Assembly (NCBI RefSeq): GCF_000687475.1
Contig: NC_057319.1
Location: 1,674,001 to 1,738,000, forward strand
Length of the DNA: 64,000 nucleotides
Reading direction: 5' to 3'
DNA from: Ustilaginoidea virens
Taxonomy: Eukaryota > Ascomycota > Sordariomycetes > Hypocreales > Clavicipitaceae
The notes beneath the pieces were generated by a model, which was not told the origin of the DNA, ran no database searches, and was given only the letters and a program-made list of their open reading frames with translations. Below are positions 1-13,124 of the stretch, piece by piece. Within the stretch, counting starts at the first letter, position 1. The number at the start of each line of letters is the position of its first letter. Position numbers and translations under genes: made by a program.

Positions 1-1039
1 AGTAATTATTATAGGAGACCCTAAGTCCGATAATCTTATCGGCTATCCTAGCATTTAATATAAAGCAGAGGTATTTAAGTTTCACTTCCTTAGGCTAGCT
101 AATTCCTCCTATAAGTGCTAGTTTTTCCTTAAATTAGATAAAAAAGGCAGTAAAAGGTTCTTTAAGGCCTTAGCATAAAGAGTGCTTAAATTTAATAATT
201 ATACAATCCTATCGATATAGATCCTTAAAAAGATATTAAAGGTATTTAAAGAACTTTATTATATTATAATCGCAGGCCTTACTATTCTCAAAAAAAGCTG
301 CGACTTATAATTAGACCGTAGAAAATAGGTTCTAAAAGATAAATATTTACTATATCTTTTTATCCCTAATAAAATCCTTATCGACCTCTAGCTTATATTG
401 CATAAAGGTTCGCCAGGCTATAAATATTATCTTTTTGCCGTTAAAAGGGTCTCCTATTGGGATCGGCTTATGCTTAGGTTAGGTATAAGCCGTATCGAGA
501 GTAGTAAAAGGGATAGGTCCGCCCTATTATATTACCGGGACTAGTTAGTATTCCGGTTAGGATTTACTTACCTACTCTGCGAGATAGGCTTATAAAGAGT
601 TCATCTGCGATTAAATCTATTACATTCCCTCAGAAAGTTACTGCATTTAGGTATGTATATTATATCGGGGGCGCTACTGCCCCGTACTGTCTGCCCCTAT
701 CTTATTAGGCGTGCTTATTTCGATATCGTATAATACTTGCATTATTAGTTCTATAACATAGAGTTATAATAGTAAGGCTGAGAGAGTCTATTTAAATATA
801 AAGGACTGACCCTAGGGCGGCTGCAAATAGGCATCGATAATATATATTAAATAGACTAAAGAGGAAGGGGAAGGATCTAAATAGGAACCTTCTATCTAGT
901 CTATTTATATCCCAATCGTAATACGTATCGGAGTCCTAGTATAGTCCTATAACTCCGTCTATCGCCCTTCTTAGGCTAGACACGGGCGCAGCCCGAGACC
1001 TAGCTATATTGTAGCGCGGGCGTAGCCCGTGCCTGTAAT
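1..1039. repeat. Unidentified decayed AT-rich repeat sequence
   Basis: AT-rich and full of in-frame stops. One plus-strand frame across roughly 50-540 reads as protein-like if TAG/TAA are taken as decayed glutamine codons, so it looks like a RIP-damaged coding repeat. I cannot assign it to a family. Two short GC-rich inverted motifs (cgggcgcagcccg near 978, cgggcgtagcccg near 1017) lie just before the junction with element A at about 1,040. They may mark the end of the inserted sequence. Confidence 0.4.
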
Positions 1040-1720
1040 AACGACCCCTTTATAGCAAGGCACTTTAATGAGTCTAAGCAGGCACTTTTACTACTAATGC
1101 TAAAGAATAGCTGTAGTGAAGAAGCTGCAGAGGCTATAGACTGGTGTAATAACCCAGAGGAAGCTTACCTTTTATTAGTAGCCCAGTATTGCCACTCACC
1201 AGAAGTACAGCGGGCACACTTATACCCTACCTTTCACACCCTTATATTTACCGGTTATAAAGGCACTTTAGAGGCTTTTAACAGCGAATTTAACAGCTAT
1301 ATTTCTCGCCTTAAAATTCTAGGTTCTAAGATCGACTCTTTCGACCAAGTTAACCAGTATCTTTAGGCTATAGAGGGGGTATTTACCCGCTGGACGGAAC
1401 GCCAACGCTCTATAATTAGGGCATATAGCGCCCAGGGTGTTATTAACAGCAGCAAATTTAACCTCTAGTATTTTATGGTTGACCTACTAAAAGAACAGCG
1501 TTCTAAAGGGTCTAATAAGGTGGCTGCTAATAATAACCCCAAACAGCTTAAGGCTTCCAAGGACTCTAAAAATAAAGGGTCTACTAATGCCGCTTCTACT
1601 ACTAATAATAGCAAGAATAATTCTACTAATAATAGGAAAAAAAAGCAGCAATAGAAGAAGAAATAAAACTCTAATAATAGCAGCAAACAGCAAGATGTTG
1701 AGGCCTTTATTATAGGCAAC
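1040..1720 (+). pseudogene. Element A gag remnant
   Basis: Decayed gag. The longest open piece is 1,097-1,366 (89 codons) with the motif NPEEAYLLLVAQY. The same protein is readable on the minus strand at 14,087-14,700 in element B. It continues past stops into a lysine/asparagine-rich tail around 1,500-1,690. The stops are TAG/TAA where B or the context suggests glutamine, as expected from RIP. The N-terminal third is missing; B supplies the homologous part. Confidence 0.75.
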
Positions 1721-4700
1721 TATAATACCTAGGATACTAATATATCCTATTCTTCTTCTTCTACTATATCCACTGATATAAGCTATAGTGCTAAATTAGG
1801 CGGTAGGACCCCGAAAAATGCCCTCCTTTACGATATAAGTTCCACTTATTATATTGTTAATGATAAGAAGCATTTCACCACTTTTCACTATTTTAAGAAG
1901 AATGATAAGCCTGTAATTACTACTAGTGGCGGCCCTATTTCCCCTACTAGTTAAGGCATAGCACGATTTACTGTACTACAGGGCATTAATCCTACGAAAT
2001 GGGGTATTATAGAGCTTAAGAATGCCCTATATATTCCTACCTTAGATATTAATATTATTAGCGGTGTAAAGCACTATGCCGCTAAAGGGGTATTAATTAA
2101 AAATCAGCTTTAGTCAGCGAGCCGTAAATGCATCGGCATTTTTAACTTTGAAAAATACGGCTTTTTCCTTCCACAGAAAGGAATAAATACACCACTGCTA
2201 TATCAACCATGTAGCTATTATACTACTAATAGTATAGTAGTAGAGGTCCCTAGCCCTACTAACCCTACTGATTATAGTGATCCTGAAGATACTATTATTA
2301 CCCCCGTTCCTACTACTGCGACTAGTAAGGAACCTATAGAGGCTACTAGCCCTACTACTAACTCTCCTGCTATTACGACTAACGAAGAGCCCGCTATTAC
2401 AACTGTTGCAAAATGGTGACTCAGAACACTGTTGGAAAGTATACTAAGTACCGACAGTGGCGTACAAGGCGTTGCAGAATAAAACAAGCTGGTTAAAGAT
2501 TAAAAACGCACACACAGGGTTGTCCAGAGCAAAGATGTCAGGGAAATCTGATTCTAATTGTTGGTGACTATTCTAGCTAGAAAGAGGGAATTTTGGGCAT
2601 ATTTCTACCATCTTGAAAAAGTGGTTGAAAATAATGAAAAACCGCAAAAATAGCGAAAAACCCGACGAAAAGTCGGTCTGCCTAACCGTGCCCAGTCTGT
2701 GCCCAATATCCTACCCAGTGCATATCCAACCAAGCCCAGTGGCTTATAGCGGTGTGCCGGATGCCCTATAACAGCCTGCCGTACGGGCCGGAAGCCCTAT
2801 ATCGGTCTGCCGTAAATGACCGGTGTAGCGGGTGACTGTATGTAGAAGGCCGAAAGTGCTGGTATTAGCAAGGTTTGCCCATTTGGTAATCCCGTAGAAA
2901 TGCGCCGCCTGTTGTGGGCCCTGTGGCCCGCTGTGACCGGCCGCTGTGGCCGGCTGTGGGGCGCTGTGCCGGTGCCGTGACCGGCGCTGTGGCCCACTGT
3001 AATCGGCGTTGTGGGGCGCTGTGCCCCACCATAGCGCCTGGTATAGCCACCGCGATATTTCAACGCAGAGACGTCGTATGGTGGCGAGACCAGTACCAAA
3101 ATACAGCTAAAAAGGCGCTGATTTCAACAACAACTAGCGAAAATCCCGCTATTACGACTAGCGAAAATCCCGTAGTGGCTACTAGCCCTACTCCTGCCCC
3201 TATAGCTACTAATACAGAATACCAGAAGCTATTACAGTTAGCCGGCATTTGGCATGTACGGCTAGGGCATATAGGTATTCAGCTACTTAAAAAGACTTGT
3301 GCTAATACCCCTGGTCTTCCTAACCTTAATAAGGTTAAAGATGCTGATTTTCGCTATCTAGCCTATATATAGGCTAAGAAGGTTAGAAGACCTTCTAAAG
3401 ATGCGATACCTAATCCAGCTAAATGCCTGGATATTATAGAAGGTAATACTTTTGCTATATCACCTATGCCATATAACAAACGACCTATTGCCCTTATATT
3501 AGTAGATAGAAAATCCTAATTCCGCTGGCTTTACTTGCTGCCTAATAGGGAAGGCACTATTGTATTTAAAGCATTATAGAGCTTTATACAGAGCCTACAA
3601 GTCAGATATAGCAAAACGCCTATTGAATTCCACTATAATGGTGGAAATGAAATCAACAAAATGCTTAGTGATTAGCTTATTAAATAGGGTATAGCTTTTA
3701 ATATATTTTGCCCTTATATTTACGAATAAAACGGTCTAGCTGAGCGCTCTATTAGGGTTATAGCTAATAGGCTACGTGCTACTATGGCCTGGTTAAGGCT
3801 ACTATCTAACCTCTGGTCTGCTATAATTATTGGCGTTGTTATGCTAGTAAATATAATAGCTGTTACTAATAGACCTTCTAGCCCCTATCAGGAGCTATTA
3901 AAGGATTATAACCAGATAATACCGGAGCACTACCCTGACCTTATAAACCTTAGGGCTATTAGAGCAGCTATTAAAGTACTTATACCATACGAAAAGCGTA
4001 TAAAAAGCAGAAAATTAGCGCCCCGTACCGAGCCTGGTAGGCTCTTTGCCACTTTAGGTAATAATACTTACCTAATCTACCTTCTAAAGAAGAAGGTTAT
4101 TACCAAAATAACTTTTATTACCTTTATTTATTAAAATGAAGGTATAAGCCCTATTTCTAATAGCCTAGAAGGAGACTTTTATAGAGGGCAAAATACAGGT
4201 TTAGAGGGGATATCTAGCAGAGAACCTGCTATTTTACTGGATGACCTAGAAAGCATATTGGACCCTACTAACCTTACTAATATTACTAATACTAATGTTA
4301 TACTAGATGACCTGGAAAGTATGCCGGACCCTACTAATTTTACTAGTATTATTAATACTACCCCGGATGATATTACTAACACTAATGCCACCGTGGATTA
4401 CCTTTCTAAGTTAGAAGGTACTATACTATAGTCCCTAGCTATTGCAAAGGATGACCTTATAGATATCCTTACTAGTCTTACTCCTGCCGACCTTGCTGGC
4501 CCTACTGGCCCTGCTGGCCTTGCTGGCTCTGCTATACCTGCTAGCCCTACTAACCCTACTAGCCCTACCGACTTATTCCCTAATTATGATTTATATCACC
4601 TAATATGGGATTCCTGCTATACAGCTAAGCGTAAGCTAGCTAAAAAGGCCCCTAATGGTACGCCTAATAGCTGGAAGGATATGCTATAAAGCCCTAAAAA

Positions 4701-6294
4701 AGACCTTTAGATAAAGGCACTATTTAAGGAATTTGAGCAGTTATTAGATATTAAAGTCTTCTAATTTATTCCAAGTCTAGCGTTCCTATTGATAGGAAAA
4801 TTATACGCAATAGGCCTATTTTTTGGGTTAAAAAGGATGCCAATAATCAGCCTATAAAATATAAGGCTAGATTGGTTGTTAAGGGTTTTATACAAATCGA
4901 AGGAAAGAACTTTCAGTATACCTATGCTTCTACCTCTATCCTACCTACCTAGAGGGTTATATTGGCTTTAGCTGCTAGTAATAACTAGGAAATAGAGTAG
5001 ATCGACTTTATAGGCGCCTTCCTAAATAGCAAACTTTCTGAGACTATTTATATAGATATTCCTAATGGATTTCTTGAATTTATAGAGAGCTTACTACTAA
5101 CTAATAGCGATAGTAAGCTTTAGTCTGATATTCAACGGCAATAGCTACTAACTTTACTTAAAGAAGCCGGCTTTAATCCCTCTATTAAGCAAGCTATTTT
5201 ACTAAAGAAGGCCCTATATGGGCTAAAATAAGCACCCTGCGAATGGCAATACCGGCTAAAAGACCTGATTTCTAGTGAAGGCTTCTTACCTTTAGCATCT
5301 AATACTGCCGTCTTTTATAATAAGCAAACCAGCACCTTTATCGTTACTTATATTAACGATTGCCTATTAGTTGGTTCAAATATAACTTATATTAACTAGC
5401 TAAAAAGGAAATTTCATAAGGTCTATGCTATAGAAGACCGCGGTCTGGCTTCCTTTTTCTTAGGCATACAAATTATACGAAATAAGAAGGAAGGTTTATT
5501 ATAGCTATATTAAGCCTAATTTATAGCAGAGGTTTTAGCTAAATTCGGCTTATAGGATACTAAACCTTAGTTAATTCTACTTTAACTAGGGATTCTAAAT
5601 AAATCTAGTGGAAAAGACTTTAGCCCTACTAATTAGAGCCTTTATTGTATGGCTTATGATAATGACTAGGCCCGATTTAGCATTTCTTACGTAATACCTC
5701 TCTCGGTTTATATCTAAGGCAACTAATATGCATCTAAATGCTGCGAAAGGCAGCTTTAGCTACCTTAAAGGCATTAAGAACCTAGCTATTTGCTTTAGTA
5801 CTACTAAAAGCAACCAACAGCCTATTATAACCGCTTATTCTGATAGCAATTTTGCTAGCTATAAAGAAACCTCTAAATCTACTGGAGGCTTTCTTACTAC
5901 TATTAATAGTGGTCCTATTAGCTGGTGTTCTAAGCGAGCCTCTTTAGTAGTACTATCTACTTTAGAAGCTGAATCTAATGCATTACTTAAGACTATCCGT
6001 AAGGTCTAGTAGCTTTCTAACCTTTATAAGGAGCTAGAAATCGATATTCTACGCCTTATACCGTTATACTGCGATAATTAGGGCTCTATTTTGAATTCTA
6101 ATAATCCTAATCAGCATGCTCGCACTAAGCATACGCTATTAAAATTCTGGTATATTAGGGAGCAAGCCTAGCTGGGCTTGGTTAAAATTACCTACTTACC
6201 TATTAATAGTATGCCTACTAATGGTCTTACTAAGCCACTACCGGGCCCTAAATTTACTAGGTTCCGCGAGTTACTAGGTCTTAGGGCCTGCTAA
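1721..6294 (+). pseudogene. Element A pol remnant (protease, integrase, RT, RNase H)
   Basis: Decayed copia-type polyprotein in several frames. Readable landmarks are a protease-like stretch near 1,830-1,870, the GAG-pre-integrase motif WHVRLGHIG near 3,250, an integrase core at about 3,450-4,130 (open piece 3,784-4,134), reverse transcriptase at about 4,800-5,500 and RNase H at 5,728-6,009 with DSNFAS and KSTGGFL motifs. The RT active-site box reads YIND where YVDD is expected, consistent with a G-to-A change in the catalytic aspartate codon. A linker of repeated proline/threonine/serine-rich units surrounds the solo LTR. Nothing here could encode an active enzyme. Confidence 0.85.
2404..3129. 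mobile_element. Solo LTR (unknown LTR family), 726 bp, inside element A
   Basis: The insertion begins TGTTGCAAAA and ends ATTTCAACA, so it has the TG...CA ends and short terminal inverted repeat of an LTR. It is flanked by a perfect 5-bp duplication, ACAAC (2,399-2,403 and 3,130-3,134). Removing it and one duplication restores the host repeat unit ctattacaactagcg, which resembles the following copy ctattacgactagcg. It is GC-rich (about 2,680-3,060 particularly) and lacks the RIP decay of its host. It contains imperfect repeats of gctgtggcc/gctgtgccg units. A 152-codon open frame from 2,914 crosses its right edge and is not considered a gene. Confidence 0.85.
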
Positions 6295-6413
6295 CTTATA
6301 CTAACTTTTACTAAGGTTTTTCTTATGTTTTTCCTTAGCACTTTTATTGCATTTTCTTTTCCTATTCTTTATACGACGATTAGCTTGCTATTATAGTAGC
6401 TAATCAGAGGGGG

Positions 6414-6789
6414 TATTAAAATCCTATAGTAGCCTATTAAGCTGCTAGCCTAATGCTCTACTGGTTTACTAACCTTCTAGCCTTTATACCGCCTCTTGGA
6501 CTTATGGTAGTCTTACCTTAGGCCTTTGCCTTTTACCTTAAGGATTTTTAGTGGATTATTTACTATATATCAAGTAAGGTAGGCCTTATTAAAAAGGTGT
6601 GGCATTGCTAAATTAGCGTGGTAGCCCATTAGCGTGGTCGCGGCCTACTAGTGTGGTGGCTAGTCCACTAGTGTGGTGGTTAGTCACTAGCGTGGTGGCT
6701 AGTCCACTAGTGTGGTGGCTAGTATACTAGCGTGGTGGTTAGTCTACTAGCGTAATGGCTAGTTACTAGTGCGGTAGTTAGGGTGGTTG
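6414..6789 (+). repeat. Element A 3' LTR, left part
   Basis: First 376 bp of the A-family LTR, colinear with the minus-strand LTR of B (15,830-16,563). It contains short repeated units of the type ctagtgtggtggctagtc at about 6,640-6,770. It is interrupted after ggttg by element D and resumes at 13,692. Compared with B, most differences are C-to-T or G-to-A in this copy. Confidence 0.85.
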
Positions 6790-7351
6790 TGTCAGAATGA
6801 AATTATTTATTGTTATTTTATTTTATTATTTTTGGATATCTATCGCCGACAATCTCTACGCATCGCCGCATCATCAGATTGAGAAAGGTATTAAGTATTC
6901 AGTACTTATATTTATATGGCAGCTGCTAGTAAAGTTGAGTACCTAGTACTTACACACATTTCCTTACGCGCAAACATATGATGCATCACAAATTGATCAC
7001 ACCACTTTATCGTCGCAAATCTCGATGCACTACAAATGCACATTTCGCCATATATCTATGATATCACAGTATGGTCACGATATTCACGTCAGATTGATTT
7101 CACTAGGGATGTTCTATGTTGGAATATTATGTATTTAAATCCCTAGATATTCCTACCCAAATAGTGGGAAGGAAGGAAGTATGGATGGATGCACGCAAGC
7201 AAGTAAGCAGAATTAATGCACATCAGATTGTCCCTACGCCTTAGTCTCGTATCTTATCTGTGCCGTTACTTTACCTTACTGCGATTTTACTATTCTACTG
7301 CCTTTATCCTTCGCATACTGCATTATCTTAGCAGGCAAAACCCATTTGATA
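6790..7351 (+). repeat. Element D 5' LTR
   Basis: A 562-bp LTR beginning TGTCAGAATG and ending CCCATTTGATA, matched by 13,125-13,686 with 8 single-base differences, all transitions. It still has many CpA dinucleotides, unlike the internal region. Confidence 0.93.
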
Positions 7352-7364
7352 GTTATGAGCCCGG
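7352..7364 (+). promoter_or_regulatory. Element D primer-binding site
   Basis: gttatgagcccgg follows the 5' LTR directly. It is complementary to the anticodon stem-loop of an initiator-Met tRNA (GGGCUCAUAAC core), as in Drosophila copia, which primes from an internal half-tRNA. The tRNA match is from memory of conserved initiator tRNA sequence. Confidence 0.7.
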
Positions 7365-8198
7365 TTTGCACCCGGTAAATCGCTTTATTCTATCTATTTT
7401 ATCCTTTCGATTTCTCTCCGACTATTATTCGCGTGCATTTATTGCCAGCTGCACGCCGACAAATTACCAGCTGGTCCGACGGATTACCAGCTGTTTCCCC
7501 CTTTTATTATATACGCAAACAACTGCGTACTAACTTTAGCCAGCTGCACGCAGCTGTGCATAGGTTTGCAAGAGTGCAATTACGCATTCTATGCAATATC
7601 AATCTTTTCTTGCTGCTATATTTCTTATACCTCTGTGCTAATATTATTACTAGGACCGTATAAACGCGTGATAAATAGCGTGCAAACCAGCACAATCGCG
7701 CATTTTTACATTGCAATTCTGTCACCTTAATCCGACCTTCGCCGTGCAATGCGCAATAGGCATACCGACTGCTTACCTATGCACTTTCTATTATATCATC
7801 GCTATCTTGCCAGACGATTTTCTACGATTAAATATTCTTTCCGACGAAGAAATCAGCCTTAGGCAAAAGTTCTGCTAGGGCACCCGTGCCGCTATACAAA
7901 TTGCTAGTGCAAGGCATAGCCCAAAAGAACGCAGTAGTGCCGACACATTTGCCTGCGCGAAACATTTCTTCTGACTTAGGAAGCCGGCAAGCGACTTTTG
8001 ACTACTAAGGCCGGAAGACTATAAGTGTGGTATATTGTGACTGGATTGACTGGATTGACTACCTGGATTAATCCCTTTTGCCTAGGACTATTTACCGGGA
8101 CTATTTTGCCCTTTGGATTTACTTGGACCTTTATCCGTTGGATTTTCTTTGACTAAGGCTAGGTTGTTATTCTTTCTTATTGTTATTCTTTCCTATTT

Positions 8199-8270
8199 AT
8201 CTTACCTATCCTACCTATCCTACCTATCCTACCTATCCTACCTATCCTGCCTTTCCTACCTATTCCACTA
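8199..8270 (+). repeat. Short tandem repeat (cctacctatcctacctat) near element D gag
   Basis: Tandem copies of a 9-bp unit close to tcctaccta lie between the D 5' LTR and the gag remnant. This is a low-complexity leader repeat with no inferred function. Confidence 0.7.
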
Positions 8271-8329
8271 TAGCTACCAATACCAACCTAGGAAACCCGG
8301 TAAACTTCTAACTGCTAGGCAGTAAAGAC

Positions 8330-11300
8330 TAGTTTAAATAGATCTCGATTATTAAGAAGTTCGCTATTAACGAAAATATCTAGGCCTATATCAACCCTTC
8401 TATGCAAGATAGACCTACTTTATAATAACCCGTTGAGCCTACTGCTTCTACTATTAAGCCTCATGCTTCCTCTATCCTTAACCTCAACAATTCTAATTTT
8501 ACTAGGTTGCAGTATATAACGAATGTCTATAGGACTGCCCTACAGGATTATAAGGATAAGAAAAAGGCTCTCGTCAATATCCAACGTTAGATTATCGCAA
8601 CTATAGGCAACTACTACGATACTATAAGCCAGGAGAATGATGTTGCCGTATAGCTATACCTATTAAAATAACGCTTGCAGCCCACCATTTGGGACCATAA
8701 AAAAGATATCCGCTAGTGCTATATAGCTGTATTGTGAAGTCCTAATAGGACTAAGATATCCAGCTGGATTACTTCCTATAAGAAAGTCCTTGCAGAAGCT
8801 ATTAATATTAATATACTAGATACATAAGGACTCCGACCAACCTAGGATTTTATCAACGCCGTGGAATCTATTGCACTAGCCTTTTCTAATTATTAGAAGA
8901 ATAGAATCAAGGAAAAGTAATGCAATAATAAAGAAGGATAAGAGAAGAAGATACCCGACGGTCATTATATCAGTGATTTATTTAAGCAAGAGTTTGCTAC
9001 ACAACAAAGAGCACAAGGTGCCTTTGCCTCGTTCCAGGATATGGATACCACTATGGATGCAAATAAAAATCAACAAAATAATCAATAAAAAACAACTGAT
9101 ATTACCAAGCCAAAACAACCATGCGTTTGTGGCCTTTTTCATCGCTGGGAAGATTGTTATGTTTTAAACTAGCAAAAGGCGCCTAAGGATTGGAAGCCTA
9201 ATACCACTATACTTAATAAAATCCAATCCAAGTTTTCATCTGATTAGCGCTTTAAGGATATAGTTATTAAAGTATTGCAAGCGAAAGGAATTACGATTAA
9301 TCCTATTGTATTATAACTACCCTCTCCTTCTATATCACTTAGAATTGCATTTGCTAGCAAGAATAGTAATACGTTATATAACGTTGTGCAACCCGAACCG
9401 ACTATATCGTTAACGACTATTACTAGCCTATAGGCAAGCCCATAGGCATCCCTATCTATTACTAGCCTATAGGCATCCCTATCTATTACCAGCCCACAGG
9501 CATTTCTCTTAACTACACCCTATCCACTTAAAGATTCCTGGATACTGGATAGTGGTTCTAATACCCATATCACCAATAATAAGGACCGGTTGCTAGATTA
9601 TATACCAAATATCGAGCCAGAAATAGCATTTGCAGGCGAATTTAATCCTTCTATATTAAGATATAGAAGAGTGCGATTAAATACTAATAAAGGCATCTTC
9701 GAGCTACTATACGTAGCATATATACCGACATTTCATACTAATGTGGCAAGCTTGGAGCGATTTATGCGTGCAAATTACTACTGGAACTCATAGACTGGCT
9801 GGATTATACATAATAAAGACCGTTTATTTTATACCAACCGGATGTTTGGCCAGCAGGTTATTGAGTATAGCGAAGTCGCTATTGCCGCCACCACTACTAC
9901 TTCTGAAGATACTATGCCTCTTTCATCTATTATTAGTAGGGAAGACCCTACTATACTAGATAAAAATATGTCTCCGTCAATCAATAATTCTGCGGCTATA
10001 TAATACACATCATCTTATCCTACTCCAACCAGTATAGCGCCCGCTATAGTAGTGGCTATCTCGAAGGATATCTAAAATGCGTCTGCCTCAGAAGCTACGG
10101 CTACGATATGGCATAAACGATTAGGCTACCCTAATAAGGAAGCCTTGGAAAGGATAGTCCAGTCGACTACCGGCGCTAAAATTAAGGGATTACTTACTAT
10201 TGATTGTAAGCAGTACTTACTATCTAAGGCCACTAGGATTATCAGCCGGCAGCCCTATTTACCTAGCCTAAGACCTTTCTGGCGGGTATATATTGACATA
10301 TTTATACTGGACCAAGCTTACAATAGTGCTGTTGCAGTACTATTACTACGGGATGATGATACTAAATTTATCTTCTGTTATCCCTTATACTCTAGGACCC
10401 AGTTGGAAATCCTAGGAAAGCTAGCAGACCTTGACAATTATTTATAGCGCCAGTGGAACCTTGCTATATCTATTATTCATCGCGATAACGACCCTACTTT
10501 CCAGCAATAATACCATAATTGGAAGACATCCTTAGGTATAGAGGATGAAGTCACAGCGCCTTATACTTCAGCCTAAAACGGCCTAGCTAAACGCTCGGGG
10601 GGTATTATAGGGACTAAAGCTAAGACCTTACGACTAGCTGCTAACCTACCTAAAGACCTATGGCCGGAGCTATAGAAAGCCGCAACCTTCTTATATAATC
10701 GCACACTACAATAAGGCCTTCAGTAGATTACACCACATTAACGACTTTATTCTTGGCTAGCTAATAACGCTAGGGATACCCAATATACTGATCCTAGGCC
10801 TTCTATATTATTCCTTAAGGCTTACAGTTATAAGGCCTATCTATTGATAATAATAGCGTTAAAAGGCACTGATCGACGAGAATTAAAGCTAGCACTATAC
10901 GCTAAGATAGGATATTTAGTAGGTTACGATTCTACTAATATCTACCGTATATAGATTCCCGACCCTTATGAAGTACGACGAATTCGCGATATTACTTTCG
11001 ATGAAAATAGCTTCTATAGTGGTAAAATCACCGCTACTATACCATAACGACTTGAAATACAACTACCACAATATATCGATAACGCATATAAGTATGAGGA
11101 TATAGACGAGCTCTATATATCTCACCCTTCTACTACTATTATACCTGTTTTTTCTACCCCTAGTACTACCCAGCCTTATATTCCTAGTCCTACTATACCT
11201 TCTACTAGTATAATATTACCTTCGACTTCTATACCTACTAGTAAATAAGCTGTTCCTAGTAAATAATAACATCTTATAGTCTAGCTACCTACCCTAGCTT

Positions 11301-13115
11301 CTATACATCCTTCTAATATATATCCTTCCGAAGTAAGTACTAAGACTAGTAGCAGTCCTATACTACGAAGGTTAGCTAGGCTAGCTAATAAGAATACTTC
11401 TAGTATGGCTTTTATTAGCAGTTTTTTTCTAGGCACTAAGGAACGCCTATACCGATCATCCCTACTGCCTAAACCAAGGTTTTGGAAAGACCTAAAGGGT
11501 TACTATTTTAAACCAGAATTTAAAGAGGCTGTAAAGAGCGAATTCTACGATAACTAGAATAAAGGAACCTTTAAGCCTACCCAATTATTAGACCTTCCAA
11601 ATAATTATAAGCCTATACCACTTATGTAGGTGTTTAAATATAAGTGTGATAAACACGGCTTTCTTACTAAATTTAAAGCCCGAATTTGTGTGCGTAGTGA
11701 TCTTCAACCTTATAGTGATAAAGAGACTTATGCTGCTACGCTAGCTGCTAAGTCCTTCCGAATCTTAATAGCTATTATAATGAAGTTCGACCTTAATACT
11801 ATATAAATGGATGCTATATCGGCATTTACTAATAGCCTATAGGATGAAGTCGTCTATATCGAATATCTAGATGGATTTAAAAGACCTAGATGGGCACTAT
11901 TATTACAACGCGCCTTATATAGTCTTCGCAGGTCCCCTTACCTATAGCAATAAGAGCTTTTATTAACCCTTAAATCCCTCGACCTTACTCTTATCACAGA
12001 AGACCCTTACATTATGATTACTACCACTATAGTAGTCTTTTATTTTGTGGATGATATAGTAGTACTATTTTAACTAAAGAATCGTCCTAAAGCAGAATCC
12101 CTTATTAATAAATTAAAAGCAGCCTATAAAATGAAGGACCTTAGTACTCTGAAATGGTTCCTAGGTATCTAAATTATACGGCATCGGCCTACTAAAACCT
12201 GGCTATTGTAAGACTCTTATATGGAAAAGCTTGCGTACGACTTCTTAAAAGGAAGAAATATTATATATAAAAACTATCTAATTCCAGAACAGCCTCTTGA
12301 TAAATATACTGGTATCGCTATAGCACACGAGATATACCAGTACCAAAAGCTTATGGGCTCTATAAATTACCCAACCACTATGACCCGACCTAATACTGCT
12401 GTAGCAGTCTCCCGCCTTTCAGAACATCTACACAACCCTTCTCCTTACCATTACCTACTAGCCATAGGGGTCACAATATACCTCTATATCACATGTTACT
12501 TAGCTATTTAATATACTGCTATACAATAACTAAGTAATGATATCTAGCAGCAACCGTCTACTAAAGAGCTATTAATATCTTCTGATGCTGCTTTTGCCGA
12601 TGATAAAAAGACCCGAAAGTCTACCCAGGGCTCTTTCTTCAGCCTATTTGGCGGACCTATTGGTTAGGAAGCCACTAAACAATACACCGTTACCACATCT
12701 TCCACCGAAGTAGAGCTACTAGTACTATCATCAACTGCTAAGACCACTATATCTGTAACCCGTCTTATGGAATAACTAGGACTTAAGCTTGATCATAAGG
12801 TTACTATTAAGTGCGATAACCTATAAGCTATACGCCTAGTAACAACAATAATGCCCCGTATTAATACTGCATTAAAGCATGTTAATATCCATAACAGCTA
12901 GCTGCGACAGGCTTATCAGCAGGGTTTATTCGACCTGACTTATATCCCTACTAATAATATAGTAGCGGATGGGCTCACAAAGGCTCTTATAGGTTAACGA
13001 TTTACTACCTTCCGTAACCAACTAGGCCTAGTAGATATTGAGGACCTAATACGAAAAACAGAAGATAACGAGAGTGATACCGACTAGCTAGATAGAGCTA
13101 TATTCTAGCCTATCT
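8330..13115 (+). pseudogene. Element D gag-pol remnant
   Basis: Decayed copia polyprotein. A zinc knuckle of the form CVCGLFHRWEDC lies near 9,120. The protease start WILDSGSNTHITNN is near 9,540 with an intact DSG. An IWHKRLGYPN integrase-leader motif is near 10,110, with integrase to about 10,750. Reverse transcriptase runs from about 11,480 with an intact YFVDD box near 12,040. RNase H lies at about 12,560-12,990, with DAAFADDKKTRKST. Open pieces are 9,590-9,793, 10,145-10,447 and 12,221-12,511. Most interruptions are TAG/TAA at expected Q or W positions. The active-site residues of protease and RT survive although the frame does not. Confidence 0.87.
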
Positions 13116-13124
13116 AGGGGGGTA

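Noticed and set aside
2914..3372. 152-codon open frame
   Set aside because: It starts in the solo LTR and runs across its right border into element A, so it is a chimera of two repeats.
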